Made by a program: the position numbers and the translations under genes. The notes under the pieces were generated by a model, which saw only the letters and a program-made list of their open reading frames with translations, did not search any database and was not told the DNA's origin. From VFJZ01 sp046598415 (GTDB lineage: Bacteria > Actinomycetota > Thermoleophilia > Gaiellales > F1-60-MAGs149), in assembly GCA_046598415.1 (NCBI GenBank), contig JBKJIG010000084.1, positions 124,001 to 188,000 of the forward strand: DNA of 64,000 nt. Reading direction: 5' to 3'. This document shows positions 38,648 through 49,723 of this stretch, piece after piece (position 1 is the first letter of the stretch; every line of letters begins with the position of its first letter).

Positions 38648-38653
38648 TAGAGT
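38648..38653 (+). promoter_or_regulatory. Candidate -10 box (TAGAGT) for the rpsL operon, with long leader
   Basis: TAGAGT lies 163 bases before the rpsL start. A second box, TAGACT (38725-38730), could be an alternative, giving a leader of about 80 bases. A short hairpin (AGCCGCC/GGCGGCT near 38665) lies in the longer leader. No S12 or S7 binding site could be recognised. Confidence 0.35.
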
Positions 38654-38816
38654 CCTTCCCGGTGAGCCGCCCCGGCGGCTCCGACGTGTACCGCTCGACC
38701 GCCGCGCGACAGCCTACTGCAAGGTAGACTCCGCGCCGCGGCCCGAATGGTCGCGTTTCTGCCGTGACTGTCTACGGCGGCCGCGCTGGTCTGCTGCCGC
38801 CCGTGAGAAGAGGTTC

Positions 38817-39185
38817 ATGCCGACCATCAATCAGCTCGTGCGCAAGCCGCGCACTGCGAAGAAGGCGAAGACGAAGACGCCCGCGCTGCGCGGCGCCCCG
38901 CAGAAGCGCGGCGTCTGCACGCGCGTCTACACGACGACGCCCAAGAAGCCCAACTCTGCTCTTCGCAAGGTCGCGCGCGTGCGGCTGACCAACAACATGG
39001 AAGTCACCGCGTACATCCCCGGCATCGGCCACAACCTGCAGGAGCACTCCGTGGTCCTGATCCGCGGCGGCCGCGTCAAGGATCTTCCCGGTGTCCGGTA
39101 CAAGGTCATCCGCGCGGCGCTCGACGCCTCGGGTGTCTCGGGCCGCCGGCAGGCGCGCTCCAAGTACGGGGCCAAGAAGAGCTAG
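38817..39185 (+). CDS. rpsL: 30S ribosomal protein S12
   Basis: A 122-residue S12. The streptomycin-site motif TTPKKPNSALRKVARVRL has the wild-type lysine (PKKPNSA), and EHSVVLIRGGRVKDLPGVRY is standard. The ATG at 38817 follows AGAAGAGG. It is the first gene of the str operon (rpsL-rpsG-fusA-tuf). Confidence 0.97.
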   Translation: MPTINQLVRKPRTAKKAKTKTPALRGAPQKRGVCTRVYTTTPKKPNSALRKVARVRLTNNMEVTAYIPGIGHNLQEHSVVLIRGGRVKDLPGVRYKVIRAALDASGVSGRRQARSKYGAKKS

Positions 39186-39187
39186 TC

Positions 39188-39658
39188 ATGCCGCGTCGCG
39201 CAGACATCGTTCCCCGCGAGCTTGCCTCCGACCCGGTCTACGGGTCGAAGCTGGTCACGCAGCTCATCAACCGGCTCATGAGCGACGGCAAGAAGTCCAA
39301 CGCCGAGTCGATCGTGTACGCCGCCCTCGAGAAGGTCGGTCAGACCTCCGGCCGGCCGCCGGTCGAGATGCTCGAGCAGGCCATCAAGTCCGTCACGCCC
39401 GCCCTCGAGGTGCGCTCGCGCCGCGTCGGCGGTGCCAACTACCAGGTCCCGATCGAGGTGCAGTCGCGCCGTGCGCGAACCCTCGCAGTCCGCTGGCTCG
39501 TGCAGTCCGCCCGCCAGCGCCGCGAGAAGGAGATGGTCGACAAGCTCGTCGGCGAGATCCTCGACGCCGGCAACCAGCAGGGCGGGGCATTCAAGAAGAA
39601 GGACGACATCTATCGCATGGCGCAGGCCAACAAGGCCTTCGCGCACTACCGCTGGTAG
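39188..39658 (+). CDS. rpsG: 30S ribosomal protein S7
   Basis: A 156-residue S7 starting MPRRADIVPRELASDPVYGS, with the rRNA-binding RRVGGANYQVPIEVQSRRAR and the C-terminal FAHYRW. It nucleates assembly of the 30S head. It lies two bases after the rpsL stop. Confidence 0.97.
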   Translation: MPRRADIVPRELASDPVYGSKLVTQLINRLMSDGKKSNAESIVYAALEKVGQTSGRPPVEMLEQAIKSVTPALEVRSRRVGGANYQVPIEVQSRRARTLAVRWLVQSARQRREKEMVDKLVGEILDAGNQQGGAFKKKDDIYRMAQANKAFAHYRW

Positions 39659-39681
39659 ACGTCGAGCAACCACAGGAACCC

Positions 39682-41787
39682 ATGGCAGTCGTCGAATCTC
39701 AGCTTTCCAGCGCCGTCCCGAAGCCGGACGAGCTCGACCTGGTCCGGAATATCGGGATCATGGCCCACATCGATGCCGGTAAGACCACGGCCACGGAGCG
39801 GATCCTCTACTACACCGGGCGCACGCACAAGCTCGGCGAGGTGCACGAGGGCGCCGCCACCATGGACTGGATGGTGCAGGAGCAGGAGCGGGGGATCACC
39901 ATCACCTCCGCCGCCACGACCGCGTTCTGGCAGGGCTTCCGAATCAACATCATCGATACGCCCGGGCACGTGGGCTTTACCGTCGAGGTTGAGCGGTCGC
40001 TGCGCGTGCTCGATGGCGCGGTCGCCGTGTTCGACTCCGTCGCCGGCGTCCAGCCGCAGTCCGAGACCGTCTGGCGCCAGGCCGACAAGTACGCCGTGCC
40101 GCGCATCGCGTTCGTCAACAAGATGGATCGCGTCGGCGCCGACTTCTTCTACTCGATGAAGACGATGGTCGATCGCCTCGGCGCGAACCCCGTCGCCGTC
40201 CACGTGCCGATCGGCGCGGAGGAGGGCTTCGAAGGCGTGGTCGACCTGGTGCGCATGAAGACCGTCCGGTACGTCGACTCCCTCGGCATGAAGTGGGAGG
40301 AGGAGACGCCCACGGGTGAGCTCGGCGAGCTCGCGGCCGACTACCGCCACCGCCTGATCGAGGCCGTCGCCGACCACGACGACGCCATCATGGAGGCGTT
40401 CCTCGAGGACCAGCCGGTCTCCGAGGCCGCGCTCAAGGCCGCCATCCGCGCCGCCACCCTCGACCTGTCGATCACGCCCGTGCTGTGCGGCTCCGCCTTC
40501 AAGAACAAGGGTGTCCAGCCCCTGCTCGACGCGATCACCGACTACCTGCCGTCGCCGCTCGACATCCCGCCCGTCGTCGGCACCGTGCCGCGCACCGGCG
40601 CGGAGGAGACGCGCGCGCCGTCGCTCGACGAGCCGTTCGCGGCCCTCGCCTTCAAGGTCATGACCGACCCGTACGTCGGCAAGCTGACGTACTTCCGGGT
40701 CTACTCCGGCCAGCTCAAGGCGGGCTCCGCGATCTACAACGCGACGAGCGACAAGAAGGAGCGCGTCGGCCGTATCCTCCAGATGCACGCCAACCATCGC
40801 GAGGAGCGCGAGGAGATCGGCGCGGGCGAGATCGCCGCCGCCGTCGGCCTCAAGTTCACCACGACGGGCGACACGCTGACCGACCCGGCCAAGCCGATCC
40901 TGCTCGAGAACATCGTGTTCCCCGAGCCGGTGATCGAGGTCGCGGTCGAGCCGAAGACGAAGTCCGACCAGGACAAGCTCGCGGCCGGCCTCGCCCGGCT
41001 CTCGGAGGAGGACCCGACCTTCCGCGTGAAGACGCACGAGGAGACGGGCCAGACGCTGATCGCCGGCATGGGCGAGCTGCACCTCGAGATCATCGTCGAC
41101 CGCCTGCTGCGCGAGTTCAAGGTCGACGCCAACGTCGGCAAGCCGCAGGTCGCGTACCGCGAGGCCGTGCGGCGCAAGGCCGAGCACGTCCGCGCGCGCT
41201 TCGTCCGCCAGACCGGCGGCCGCGGCCAGTTCGGCGACGTGATCATCGACCTCGAGCCGAACGAGCCCGGCGCCGGCTACGAGTTCGTCAACAAGATCAC
41301 CGGCGGTTCCATCCCGAAGGAGTACATCGGGCCGGTCGATCAGGGCATCCAGGAGGCGATGGCGTCCGGCGTGCTGGCCGGGTTCCCCGTCGTCGACATC
41401 AAGGTGACGCTCGTCGACGGCTCGTTCCACGACGTCGACTCGTCGGAGATGGCGTTCAAGATCGCCGGCTCCATGGCGTTCAAGGACGCGATGCGCAAGG
41501 CCGGGCCGATGCTGCTCGAGCCGGTGTTCGCCGTCGAGGTCGTCACGCCCGAGGAGTACATGGGCGACGTCATCGGCAACCTCAGCTCCCGACGTGGCCT
41601 GATCGCCTCGATGGAGCCGCGCGGCAACGCGCAGATCGTCACGGCCCGCGTTCCGCTCTCGGAGATGTTCGAGTACTCGACCGCGCTGCGGTCGATGACG
41701 CAGGGCCGCGCCACGTACACGATGCAGTTCCTCCGCTACGAGGAAGTGCCGAAGTCTCTGGCCGAGTCGATCGTCAAGACCGACTAG
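39682..41787 (+). CDS. fusA: Elongation factor G
   Basis: A 701-residue translocase. G1 is AHIDAGKTT (residues 28-36), G3 is DTPGHVGFT, and G4 is NKMDRVGADF. Domain IV has RGQFGDVIIDLEPNEPG and domain V has RGLIASMEPRGNAQIV. Length is normal. The ATG at 39682 follows CAGGAA. It is the single fusA copy in this window, in canonical position. Confidence 0.97.
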   Translation: MAVVESQLSSAVPKPDELDLVRNIGIMAHIDAGKTTATERILYYTGRTHKLGEVHEGAATMDWMVQEQERGITITSAATTAFWQGFRINIIDTPGHVGFTVEVERSLRVLDGAVAVFDSVAGVQPQSETVWRQADKYAVPRIAFVNKMDRVGADFFYSMKTMVDRLGANPVAVHVPIGAEEGFEGVVDLVRMKTVRYVDSLGMKWEEETPTGELGELAADYRHRLIEAVADHDDAIMEAFLEDQPVSEAALKAAIRAATLDLSITPVLCGSAFKNKGVQPLLDAITDYLPSPLDIPPVVGTVPRTGAEETRAPSLDEPFAALAFKVMTDPYVGKLTYFRVYSGQLKAGSAIYNATSDKKERVGRILQMHANHREEREEIGAGEIAAAVGLKFTTTGDTLTDPAKPILLENIVFPEPVIEVAVEPKTKSDQDKLAAGLARLSEEDPTFRVKTHEETGQTLIAGMGELHLEIIVDRLLREFKVDANVGKPQVAYREAVRRKAEHVRARFVRQTGGRGQFGDVIIDLEPNEPGAGYEFVNKITGGSIPKEYIGPVDQGIQEAMASGVLAGFPVVDIKVTLVDGSFHDVDSSEMAFKIAGSMAFKDAMRKAGPMLLEPVFAVEVVTPEEYMGDVIGNLSSRRGLIASMEPRGNAQIVTARVPLSEMFEYSTALRSMTQGRATYTMQFLRYEEVPKSLAESIVKTD

Positions 41788-41833
41788 GCATCACGGAATC
41801 GGATCCAGGACCGAAGGAAGGGATCGGAACTCA

Positions 41834-43021
<1,188 letters not shown>

Positions 43022-43026
43022 CACCA

Positions 43027-43335
43027 GTGGCGCAGCAGAAGATCCGCATCCGCCTCAAGGGCTACGACCACTCGCAGCTCGACCAGTCTGCCAAGCAGAT
43101 CGTGGAGACCGCGACCCGAACCGGGGCAACCATCTCCGGTCCCGTCCCGCTCCCCACCGAGAAGAACGTGTACTGCGTCATCCGCTCGCCGTTCAAGGAC
43201 AAGGACTCGCGCGAGCACTTCGAGATCCGCACGCACAAGCGGCTCATCGACATCCACTCCCCGACGCCGAAGACGGTCGACGCGCTGATGCGCCTCGACC
43301 TCCCGGCCGGGGTCGACATCGAGATCAAGCTCTAG
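43027..43335 (+). CDS. rpsJ: 30S ribosomal protein S10
   Basis: A 102-residue S10 (IRIRLKGYDHSQLDQSAKQI, FEIRTHKRLIDIHSPTPKT). It starts with GTG at 43027, five bases after the tuf stop, so the str and S10 operons look fused here. S10 also acts as NusE in antitermination. Confidence 0.97.
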   Translation: MAQQKIRIRLKGYDHSQLDQSAKQIVETATRTGATISGPVPLPTEKNVYCVIRSPFKDKDSREHFEIRTHKRLIDIHSPTPKTVDALMRLDLPAGVDIEIKL

Positions 43336-43343
43336 AGCTCACA

Positions 43344-43958
43344 GTGAAGGCAATCATCGGCAAAAAGGTGGGGATGACCCAGCTGTTCACGGAAGACGGC
43401 GCCGTTCTGGCCGTCACGGTGATCGAAGCTGGTCCGTGCCCGGTGGTCCAGGTGAAGAGCGACGGCTCCGACGGCTATGACGCGGTCCAACTCGCGTACG
43501 GCGAAGCCAAGCAGAAGCACCTGAACAAGCCGGAGACCGGCCACCTCGCAAAGGTGGGCATCGGCCTCCACCGTCATCTCAAAGAGTTCCGGGGTCAGAC
43601 CGACCTCGCCGTGGGCGACACCGTCACGGTCGAGGCGTTCGGACCCGGCGATCACATCAAGGTCACCGGCACGTCGAAGGGCAAGGGTTTCGCGGGCACC
43701 GTGAAGCGCCACAACTTCGGCCGCGGCCCGGTCACCCACGGCTCGCACAACGTGCGCGGCCCCGGCTCGATCGGCCAGTCCGCCTGGCCGGCTCGCGTCT
43801 GGAAGGGCATCCGCATGTCCGGCCACATGGGCGCCGAGACCGTCACCCAGCGCGGCCTCGTGGTCGTCGACTGCGACCCGACCCGCAACCTGCTGCTCGT
43901 GTCCGGCTCCGTGCCGGGCGCAACCGGCTCGCTGCTCTACGTGCGGGAGGACCGGTAA
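43344..43958 (+). CDS. rplC: 50S ribosomal protein L3
   Basis: A 204-residue L3 starting at GTG 43344 (KAIIGKKVGMTQLFTEDG). The central loop reaching the peptidyl transferase centre (THGSHNVRGPGSIGQSAWPA) is complete, with GKRMSG-like KGIRMSGHMGAE. Its TAA is directly followed by the rplD ATG. Confidence 0.96.
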   Translation: MKAIIGKKVGMTQLFTEDGAVLAVTVIEAGPCPVVQVKSDGSDGYDAVQLAYGEAKQKHLNKPETGHLAKVGIGLHRHLKEFRGQTDLAVGDTVTVEAFGPGDHIKVTGTSKGKGFAGTVKRHNFGRGPVTHGSHNVRGPGSIGQSAWPARVWKGIRMSGHMGAETVTQRGLVVVDCDPTRNLLLVSGSVPGATGSLLYVREDR

Positions 43959-44645
43959 ATGGCGCTTCAGGCTCCCAATGTCGGCGGTACGGGCCAGACC
44001 GAGCTGCTCGAGTCCGTGTTCGGCCTCGAGCCGAAGGAGTCCCTGCTGCACGAGATGGTGCGGGCCGAACAGGCCTCGCGCCGGCAGGGCACCCACGCCA
44101 CGAAGACCCGCGGCCAGGTGGCCGGCGGTCGCGCCAAGCCGTTCCGCCAGAAGGGCACCGGCCGCGCCCGCCAGGGCACGACCCGCTCCGCCCAGCAGAA
44201 GGGCGGCGGCGTCGTGTTCGGGCCGCAGCCCCGCTCGCACAGCGTCAAGGTGAACCGCAAGGCGTACCTGAAGGCGCGCAAGATGGCGCTCTCGCTGCAT
44301 GCCTCGGAAGGCTCGATCGGCGTGTTCGACGGCGCGTTCGACGCGCCGCGCACCAAGGACGCCATCACGCTGATGGCCAAGTGGCGCGAGGCCCGGCCGC
44401 TCGTGGTCGTCATCGACGACACCGAGGACGCGGCCGCCTACTCGTTCCGCAACCTGCCGAAGACGGTCGTGCTGACCGTCGACGAGATGGGCGTCGAGGC
44501 CCTGCTCTGGGCCCGCTCGCTGCTCGTCTCGGCGACGGCGCTGGAGCGACTCCACTGGGTGCTCGGCGATCGCGCGGCCGTGGCCGTCGCGGCCGGCGAG
44601 CCCGCAGCCGAGGAGCCCGCCGGGACCGACGAGGATGCGTCATGA
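43959..44645 (+). CDS. rplD: 50S ribosomal protein L4
   Basis: A 228-residue L4. The extended tunnel loop is present (KTRGQVAGGRAKPFRQKGTG, RARQGTTRSAQQKGGGVVFG). A C-terminal acidic tail of about 20 residues (AGEPAAEEPAGTDEDAS) goes beyond the usual end. Whether it autoregulates the S10 operon, as in enterobacteria, cannot be seen because no leader precedes rpsJ. Confidence 0.96.
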   Translation: MALQAPNVGGTGQTELLESVFGLEPKESLLHEMVRAEQASRRQGTHATKTRGQVAGGRAKPFRQKGTGRARQGTTRSAQQKGGGVVFGPQPRSHSVKVNRKAYLKARKMALSLHASEGSIGVFDGAFDAPRTKDAITLMAKWREARPLVVVIDDTEDAAAYSFRNLPKTVVLTVDEMGVEALLWARSLLVSATALERLHWVLGDRAAVAVAAGEPAAEEPAGTDEDAS

Positions 44646-44944
44646 GTTCGACCACCAAGGGTCCCCGCGACGTCATCCTGGCGCCGGTCTGGACCGAGAA
44701 GTCCGCGGCCCAGATGGAGGCGAACAACTACACCTTCAAGGTCGCGTCGGCTGCGCACAAGACGCAGGTCAAGCAGGCCGTCGAGGAGATCTGGGGCGTC
44801 CGCGTGACGGCCGTCCGAATCATCAACGCCCGGCCCAAGCGCGCTCGCCGCGCCCGCGTCCAGGGGTACCGCCCCGGCTTCAAGAAGGCGATCGTGAGCC
44901 TCGCGCCGGGTGACAAGATCACGCTGTTCGAGGGGATGAGCTGA
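44642..44944 (+). CDS. rplW: 50S ribosomal protein L23
   Basis: A 100-residue L23 (DVILAPVWTEKSAAQMEANN, YTFKVASAAHKTQVKQAVEE). It lies at the tunnel exit and docks trigger factor and SRP. The ATG overlaps the rplD stop as ATGA. Confidence 0.96.
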   Translation: MSSTTKGPRDVILAPVWTEKSAAQMEANNYTFKVASAAHKTQVKQAVEEIWGVRVTAVRIINARPKRARRARVQGYRPGFKKAIVSLAPGDKITLFEGMS

Positions 44945-45783
44945 TGGGCACCCGCTCCTTCAAGCCGACCTCTCCGGGCCGGCGCTTCATGACCATCTCC
45001 GACTTCGAGGAGATCACCACCTCGACGCCGGAGAAGAGCCTGCTCGCTCCGGTGCATCGCACGGGCGGCCGGAACAACAACGGCCGCATCACGACGCGCC
45101 ATCAGGGCGGCGGCCACAAGCGCCGCTACCGGATCATCGACTTCAAGCGCACCAAGGACGGGGTTCCCGCGACGGTTGCGACGATCGAGTACGACCCGAA
45201 CCGCACGGCGCGCATCGCGCTCCTGCACTACGCCGACGGCGCGAAGGCCTACATCATCGCGCCGCAGCGGCTGACCGTCGGGGCGATCGTCCAGTCCGGT
45301 GCCGACGCCGACATCCGGCCCGGCAACGCGTTGCCGCTGTCGGCCGTCCCGGTCGGCACGACGGTGCACGCCGTCGAGCTCCGGCCCGGCCAGGGCGCAC
45401 GCATGTGCCGCTCGGCCGGCACATCGGCCCAGCTCGTCGCCAAGGAGGCCGGCAAGGCGCTCCTGCGCCTCCCCTCCGGCGAGCTCCGCCGCGTCGCCGA
45501 ATCGTGCCGCGCCACCATCGGCTCGGTCGGCAACGCGACGCATCAGAACCAGTCCGGCGGCAAGGCCGGCCGGGCCCGCTGGCTCGGCCAGCGGCCGGGC
45601 GTGCGTGGCACCGCCATGAACCCGGTCGACCACCCGCACGGCGGTGGCGAGGGCAAGGGCAAGGGCTCGCACCCGGTCACCCCGTGGGGCAAGCCGACGC
45701 TCGGCCGCCGCACCCGTAACCCCAAGAAGGCCTCCACCGCGGAGATCGTCCGCGGACGCAAGCGTGGCAAGGGCAGGAAGTAG
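44944..45783 (+). CDS. rplB: 50S ribosomal protein L2
   Basis: A 279-residue L2. Conserved features are RNNNGRITTRHQGGGHKRRY and the C-terminal peptidyl-transferase-centre segment AMNPVDHPHGGGEGKGKGS, with the conserved histidine in HPHGGG. The ATG overlaps the rplW stop as TGATG. Confidence 0.97.
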   Translation: MGTRSFKPTSPGRRFMTISDFEEITTSTPEKSLLAPVHRTGGRNNNGRITTRHQGGGHKRRYRIIDFKRTKDGVPATVATIEYDPNRTARIALLHYADGAKAYIIAPQRLTVGAIVQSGADADIRPGNALPLSAVPVGTTVHAVELRPGQGARMCRSAGTSAQLVAKEAGKALLRLPSGELRRVAESCRATIGSVGNATHQNQSGGKAGRARWLGQRPGVRGTAMNPVDHPHGGGEGKGKGSHPVTPWGKPTLGRRTRNPKKASTAEIVRGRKRGKGRK

Positions 45784-45786
45784 ACG

Positions 45787-46065
45787 ATGAGTAGATCCTC
45801 CAAGAAGGGCCCGTTCGTCGACGCGCGCCTGCTCTCCCGCATCGAGGCGTTGAACGCCACGCGGGAGAAGCGGATGCTCAGAACGTGGTCGCGGGCCTCG
45901 ACGGTCTTCCCCGACATGGTCGGGCACACGATCGCGGTCCACGACGGGCGCAAGCACGTGCCGGTCTTCATCTCCGAGTCGATGGTCGGGCACAAGCTGG
46001 GCGAGTTCGCACCCACCCGCACGTACCGCGGTCACGCCTCCGACAAGCAGTCGAAGCGGCGTTAG
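45787..46065 (+). CDS. rpsS: 30S ribosomal protein S19
   Basis: A 92-residue S19 (SRSSKKGPFVDARLLSRIEA, HDGRKHVPVFISESMVGHKL, FAPTRTYRGH). It contacts S13 in the 30S head. It lies three bases after the rplB stop. Confidence 0.97.
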   Translation: MSRSSKKGPFVDARLLSRIEALNATREKRMLRTWSRASTVFPDMVGHTIAVHDGRKHVPVFISESMVGHKLGEFAPTRTYRGHASDKQSKRR

Positions 46066-46067
46066 GC

Positions 46068-46720
46068 ATGGGTCGAACCTACGAAGAGACCGGACTCGTC
46101 CGCGCCCACGCCAAGTGGGTGCGCACGTCGGCCCGCAAGGCCCGCGTCGTGCTGGAGCACGTCCGCGGCCTGCCGGTCGCCGACGCGCGCGTCCAGCTGC
46201 GCTTCGCGACGCGCCACGCGGCGGACGACATCCTGCGCGTGCTGGAGTCGGCAATCGCCAACGCCGTCAACAACCACGGCCTCGACGAGGAGTCGCTGGT
46301 GGTTGCCGAGGCGTTCGCCGACGAGGGCGTGACGATGAAGCGCTGGCAGCCGCGAGCGCGCGGCCGCGCGATGCGCATCCGCAAGCGCACCGCGCACATC
46401 ACGATCCTGCTGCGCTCGGCCGAGGCGCCCGAGGCGCCCAAGAAGGCGGCTGCCTCGAAGGCTGCCGCCGTCGAGGAGCCGCAGGCCTCCAAGCCGAAGC
46501 GGAGCCGCGCGACGAAGGCCGCCGCCGAGACCGCAGTGGTCGAGGCCGACGCGACCATGACCGCGACCGAAGTGGCCGAGGCCGACGCGCCCGAGGCAGA
46601 GGCGACCGAGGCCCCGAAGCCGAAGCCGAAGCCGAAGGCCAAGGCGAAGCCGAAGGCCAAGAAGCCGGCGGCCGAGGCCGATGCCGAACCAGCTGTTGAT
46701 CCCGAAGGTGAGGAGGCCTG

Positions 46721-46721
<1 letters not shown>
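46068..46721 (+). CDS. rplV: 50S ribosomal protein L22 with long C-terminal tail
   Basis: A 217-residue protein. Residues 1 to about 117 are a normal L22 (WVRTSARKARVVLEHVRGLP, RWQPRARGRAMRIRKRTAHI). Residues 118-217 form an Ala/Glu/Pro/Lys-rich tail that alternates acidic (TATEVAEADAPEAEATEAP) and basic (KPKPKPKAKAKPKAKKP) stretches and doubles the usual length. Such tails probably extend from the ribosome surface near the tunnel exit. Function unknown. The tail lies before the TGATG coupling to rpsC, so it is not a frameshift artefact. Confidence 0.95.
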
Positions 46722-47733
<1,012 letters not shown>

Positions 47734-47734
<1 letters not shown>

Positions 47735-48159
47735 TGTTGCTCCCCCGCAGGGTCAAGCACCGCCGCGTTTTCCGCGGCCGGCGCACGGGTCTCGCCAAGG
47801 GCGGCACCCGCGTTCATTTCGGCGAGTACGGGCTGAAGGCGCTGGAGGAGGGCTGGATCACCAGCCGCCAGATCGAGGCCGCCCGGATCGCGATGACGCG
47901 CAAGATCAAGCGCGGCGGCAAGGTGTGGATCAACATCTTCCCCGACAAGCCGGTGACCAAGAAGCCGCTCGAGACCCGCATGGGCTCGGGCAAGGGCGCA
48001 CCCGAGTTCTGGGTCGCCGTGGTCAAGCCGGGCCGCGTCATGTTCGAGCTGGCCGGCGTTCCGGAAGATCTGGCCCGCGAGGCCATGCGCCTCGCCGCCC
48101 AGAAGCTCCCGATCCGCTGCAAGTTCGTGGAGAGGGAGGGCGATCTCTTTGAAGGCTAG
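47734..48159 (+). CDS. rplP: 50S ribosomal protein L16
   Basis: A 141-residue L16 (LLPRRVKHRRVFRGRRTGLA, RGGKVWINIFPDKPVTKKP, GSGKGAPEFWVAVVKPGRVM). It contacts the A-site tRNA elbow. It is coupled to rpsC by TGATG and overlaps rpmC by 11 bases. Confidence 0.97.
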
Positions 48160-48352
48160 TGAAGTTCGAGGTCTCAACTCCGACGACCTCACCGAGAAGC
48201 TCGCGGAGGCTCGCGAAGAGCTGTTCAACCTTCGCTTCCAGCACGCCACCGGCGCGCTGGAGAACACCTCGCGCATCGCCGCGGTTCGCCGCGACGTCGC
48301 GCGACTCTTGACAATCCAGCGCGAGAGCGCTGAGGAGACCACCGATGGCTGA
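48149..48352 (+). CDS. rpmC: 50S ribosomal protein L29
   Basis: A 67-residue helical hairpin protein (ASEVRGLNSDDLTEKLAEAR, EELFNLRFQHATGALEN, RRDVARLLTIQRE). The TTG start at 48149 lies inside the end of rplP and is preceded by GGAGAGGGAGG, which supports it. It overlaps rpsQ by eight bases. Confidence 0.95.
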   Translation: MKASEVRGLNSDDLTEKLAEAREELFNLRFQHATGALENTSRIAAVRRDVARLLTIQRESAEETTDG

Positions 48353-49007
48353 CGAACCCGATATCGAGGCACAGACACCGGCCGAGGCCGGCGCCGCCGA
48401 CGCGGATTCGCCCACGGCCGAGGTCGTCGCCGAGGCGTCCGCCGAGGCGCCGGCTACCAAGCCCAAGCGAACCCGCACCGCCAAGCCCAAGGCCAAGGCC
48501 GAAGAGCCCGTGGCCGACGAGGCAGTGGCCGAGGCCGTGGCTGAAGAGCCCGCGGCCGACGAGCCCGTGGCCGAGGAGGCTGCGCCCGAGGTTGCCGCCG
48601 AGGCGGCGCCCGAGGCCGAGGCCGCCCCCACGGTCGCCGAGAAGCCGAAGCGCGCACCGGCCAAGAAGCCGGCCGCGAAGAAGGCCGCGCCGAAGAAGAA
48701 GGCCGCTCCCAAGAAGGAGCGCGGCACGTACATCCGCACGCCGGCCGGTGAGCCCGACCCCGGCCTCCGCAAGGAGCGCCGCGGCCTGGTCGTCTCGTCC
48801 GCCGAGCACAAGACGATCACCGTCCGCGTCGACGTGATGAAGGCGCACCCGAAGTACGGCAAGATCATGCGCCGCTCGATGAAGCTGCGGGTGCATGACG
48901 AGGCCAACACCGCGAACGTCGGCGACGTCGTCCGCGTGGTCGAGTGCCGCCCGCTCTCGAAGACCAAGCGCTGGCGCCTGATCGAGGTCGTCGAGGTGGC
49001 CAAGTGA
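48345..49007 (+). CDS. rpsQ: 30S ribosomal protein S17 with about 140-residue N-terminal extension
   Basis: A 220-residue protein, more than twice the usual S17 length. The S17 core starts near residue 142 (RKERRGLVVSSAEHKTITVR, HPKYGKIMRRSMKLRVHDEA, VGDVVRVVECRPLSKTKRW). The N-terminal part is disordered-looking: acidic Ala/Glu/Val repeats (AVAEAVAEEPAADEPVAEEA), then a lysine-rich block (PAKKPAAKKAAPKKKAAPKK). No start codon nearer the core has a better ribosome binding site, and the ATG at 48345 overlaps rpmC as expected in this operon. The extension may interact with rRNA or be a flexible tail on the 30S surface. Confidence 0.92.
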   Translation: MADEPDIEAQTPAEAGAADADSPTAEVVAEASAEAPATKPKRTRTAKPKAKAEEPVADEAVAEAVAEEPAADEPVAEEAAPEVAAEAAPEAEAAPTVAEKPKRAPAKKPAAKKAAPKKKAAPKKERGTYIRTPAGEPDPGLRKERRGLVVSSAEHKTITVRVDVMKAHPKYGKIMRRSMKLRVHDEANTANVGDVVRVVECRPLSKTKRWRLIEVVEVAK

Positions 49008-49372
49008 TCCAGCAGGAGTCCCGTCTCAAGGTGGCCGACAACACCGGCGCCCGCGAACTGCTCTGCATCCGCGTCCGCGGCGGTTCGCACCGTCGCTACG
49101 CGCACGTCGGCGACGTGATCGTGGCCGCCGTCAAGCAGGCCACGCCGAACGGCACCGTCAAGAAGGGCGAGGTCGTTCAGGCCGTCGTCGTGCGGACGAA
49201 GAAGGCGTACCACCGCGAGGATGGCACGTACATCGCGTTCGACGACAACGCCGCCGTCATCATCGATCCGGCCAAGAACCCGCGCGGTACGCGCATCTTC
49301 GGCCCGGTCGCCCGCGAACTGCGCGAGAAGAACTTCATGAAGATCGTCTCGCTCGCCCCGGAGGTGCTCTAG
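49004..49372 (+). CDS. rplN: 50S ribosomal protein L14
   Basis: A 122-residue L14 (QQESRLKVADNTGARELLCI, RGTRIFGPVARELREKNFMK). It forms part of intersubunit bridges B5/B8. The GTG at 49004 overlaps the rpsQ stop as GTGA. Confidence 0.97.
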   Translation: MIQQESRLKVADNTGARELLCIRVRGGSHRRYAHVGDVIVAAVKQATPNGTVKKGEVVQAVVVRTKKAYHREDGTYIAFDDNAAVIIDPAKNPRGTRIFGPVARELREKNFMKIVSLAPEVL

Positions 49373-49723
49373 ATGGCCGGGATGAAGATCCGCCTCGGCG
49401 ACACCGTCGAGGTCATCACGGGCAAGGACGCCGGCCGGCGGGGACGCGTGCTCGAAGCGCGCCCGGCCGAGGGGCGCCTGATCGTCGAGGGACGCAACAT
49501 CGCGAAGAAGCACGCGCGGCCGCGCCCCGTCCGGGGCTCGCGGGGCGCGCAGATGACGCCGGGCGGCGTGATCGATCTCGAGCAGCCGCTCGAGATCTCG
49601 AACGTCATGCTCGTGTGCACCAACTGCGACAAGCCCACGCGCGTCGGCTCCGGCGTGCGCTCCGACGGCACCAAGATCCGCACCTGCAAGAAGTGCGGCT
49701 CCGAGATCGAGGCGAAGTCGTAG
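49373..49723 (+). CDS. rplX: 50S ribosomal protein L24 with C-terminal zinc-ribbon cysteines
   Basis: A 116-residue L24. The KOW motif is KIRLGDTVEVITGKDAGRRG, followed by HARPRPVRGSRGAQMTPGG. The C-terminus has two CxxC pairs (C82/C85 and C105/C108) that likely bind zinc. It initiates 50S assembly. The ATG directly follows the rplN stop, with a one-base overlap to rplE. Confidence 0.96.
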   Translation: MAGMKIRLGDTVEVITGKDAGRRGRVLEARPAEGRLIVEGRNIAKKHARPRPVRGSRGAQMTPGGVIDLEQPLEISNVMLVCTNCDKPTRVGSGVRSDGTKIRTCKKCGSEIEAKS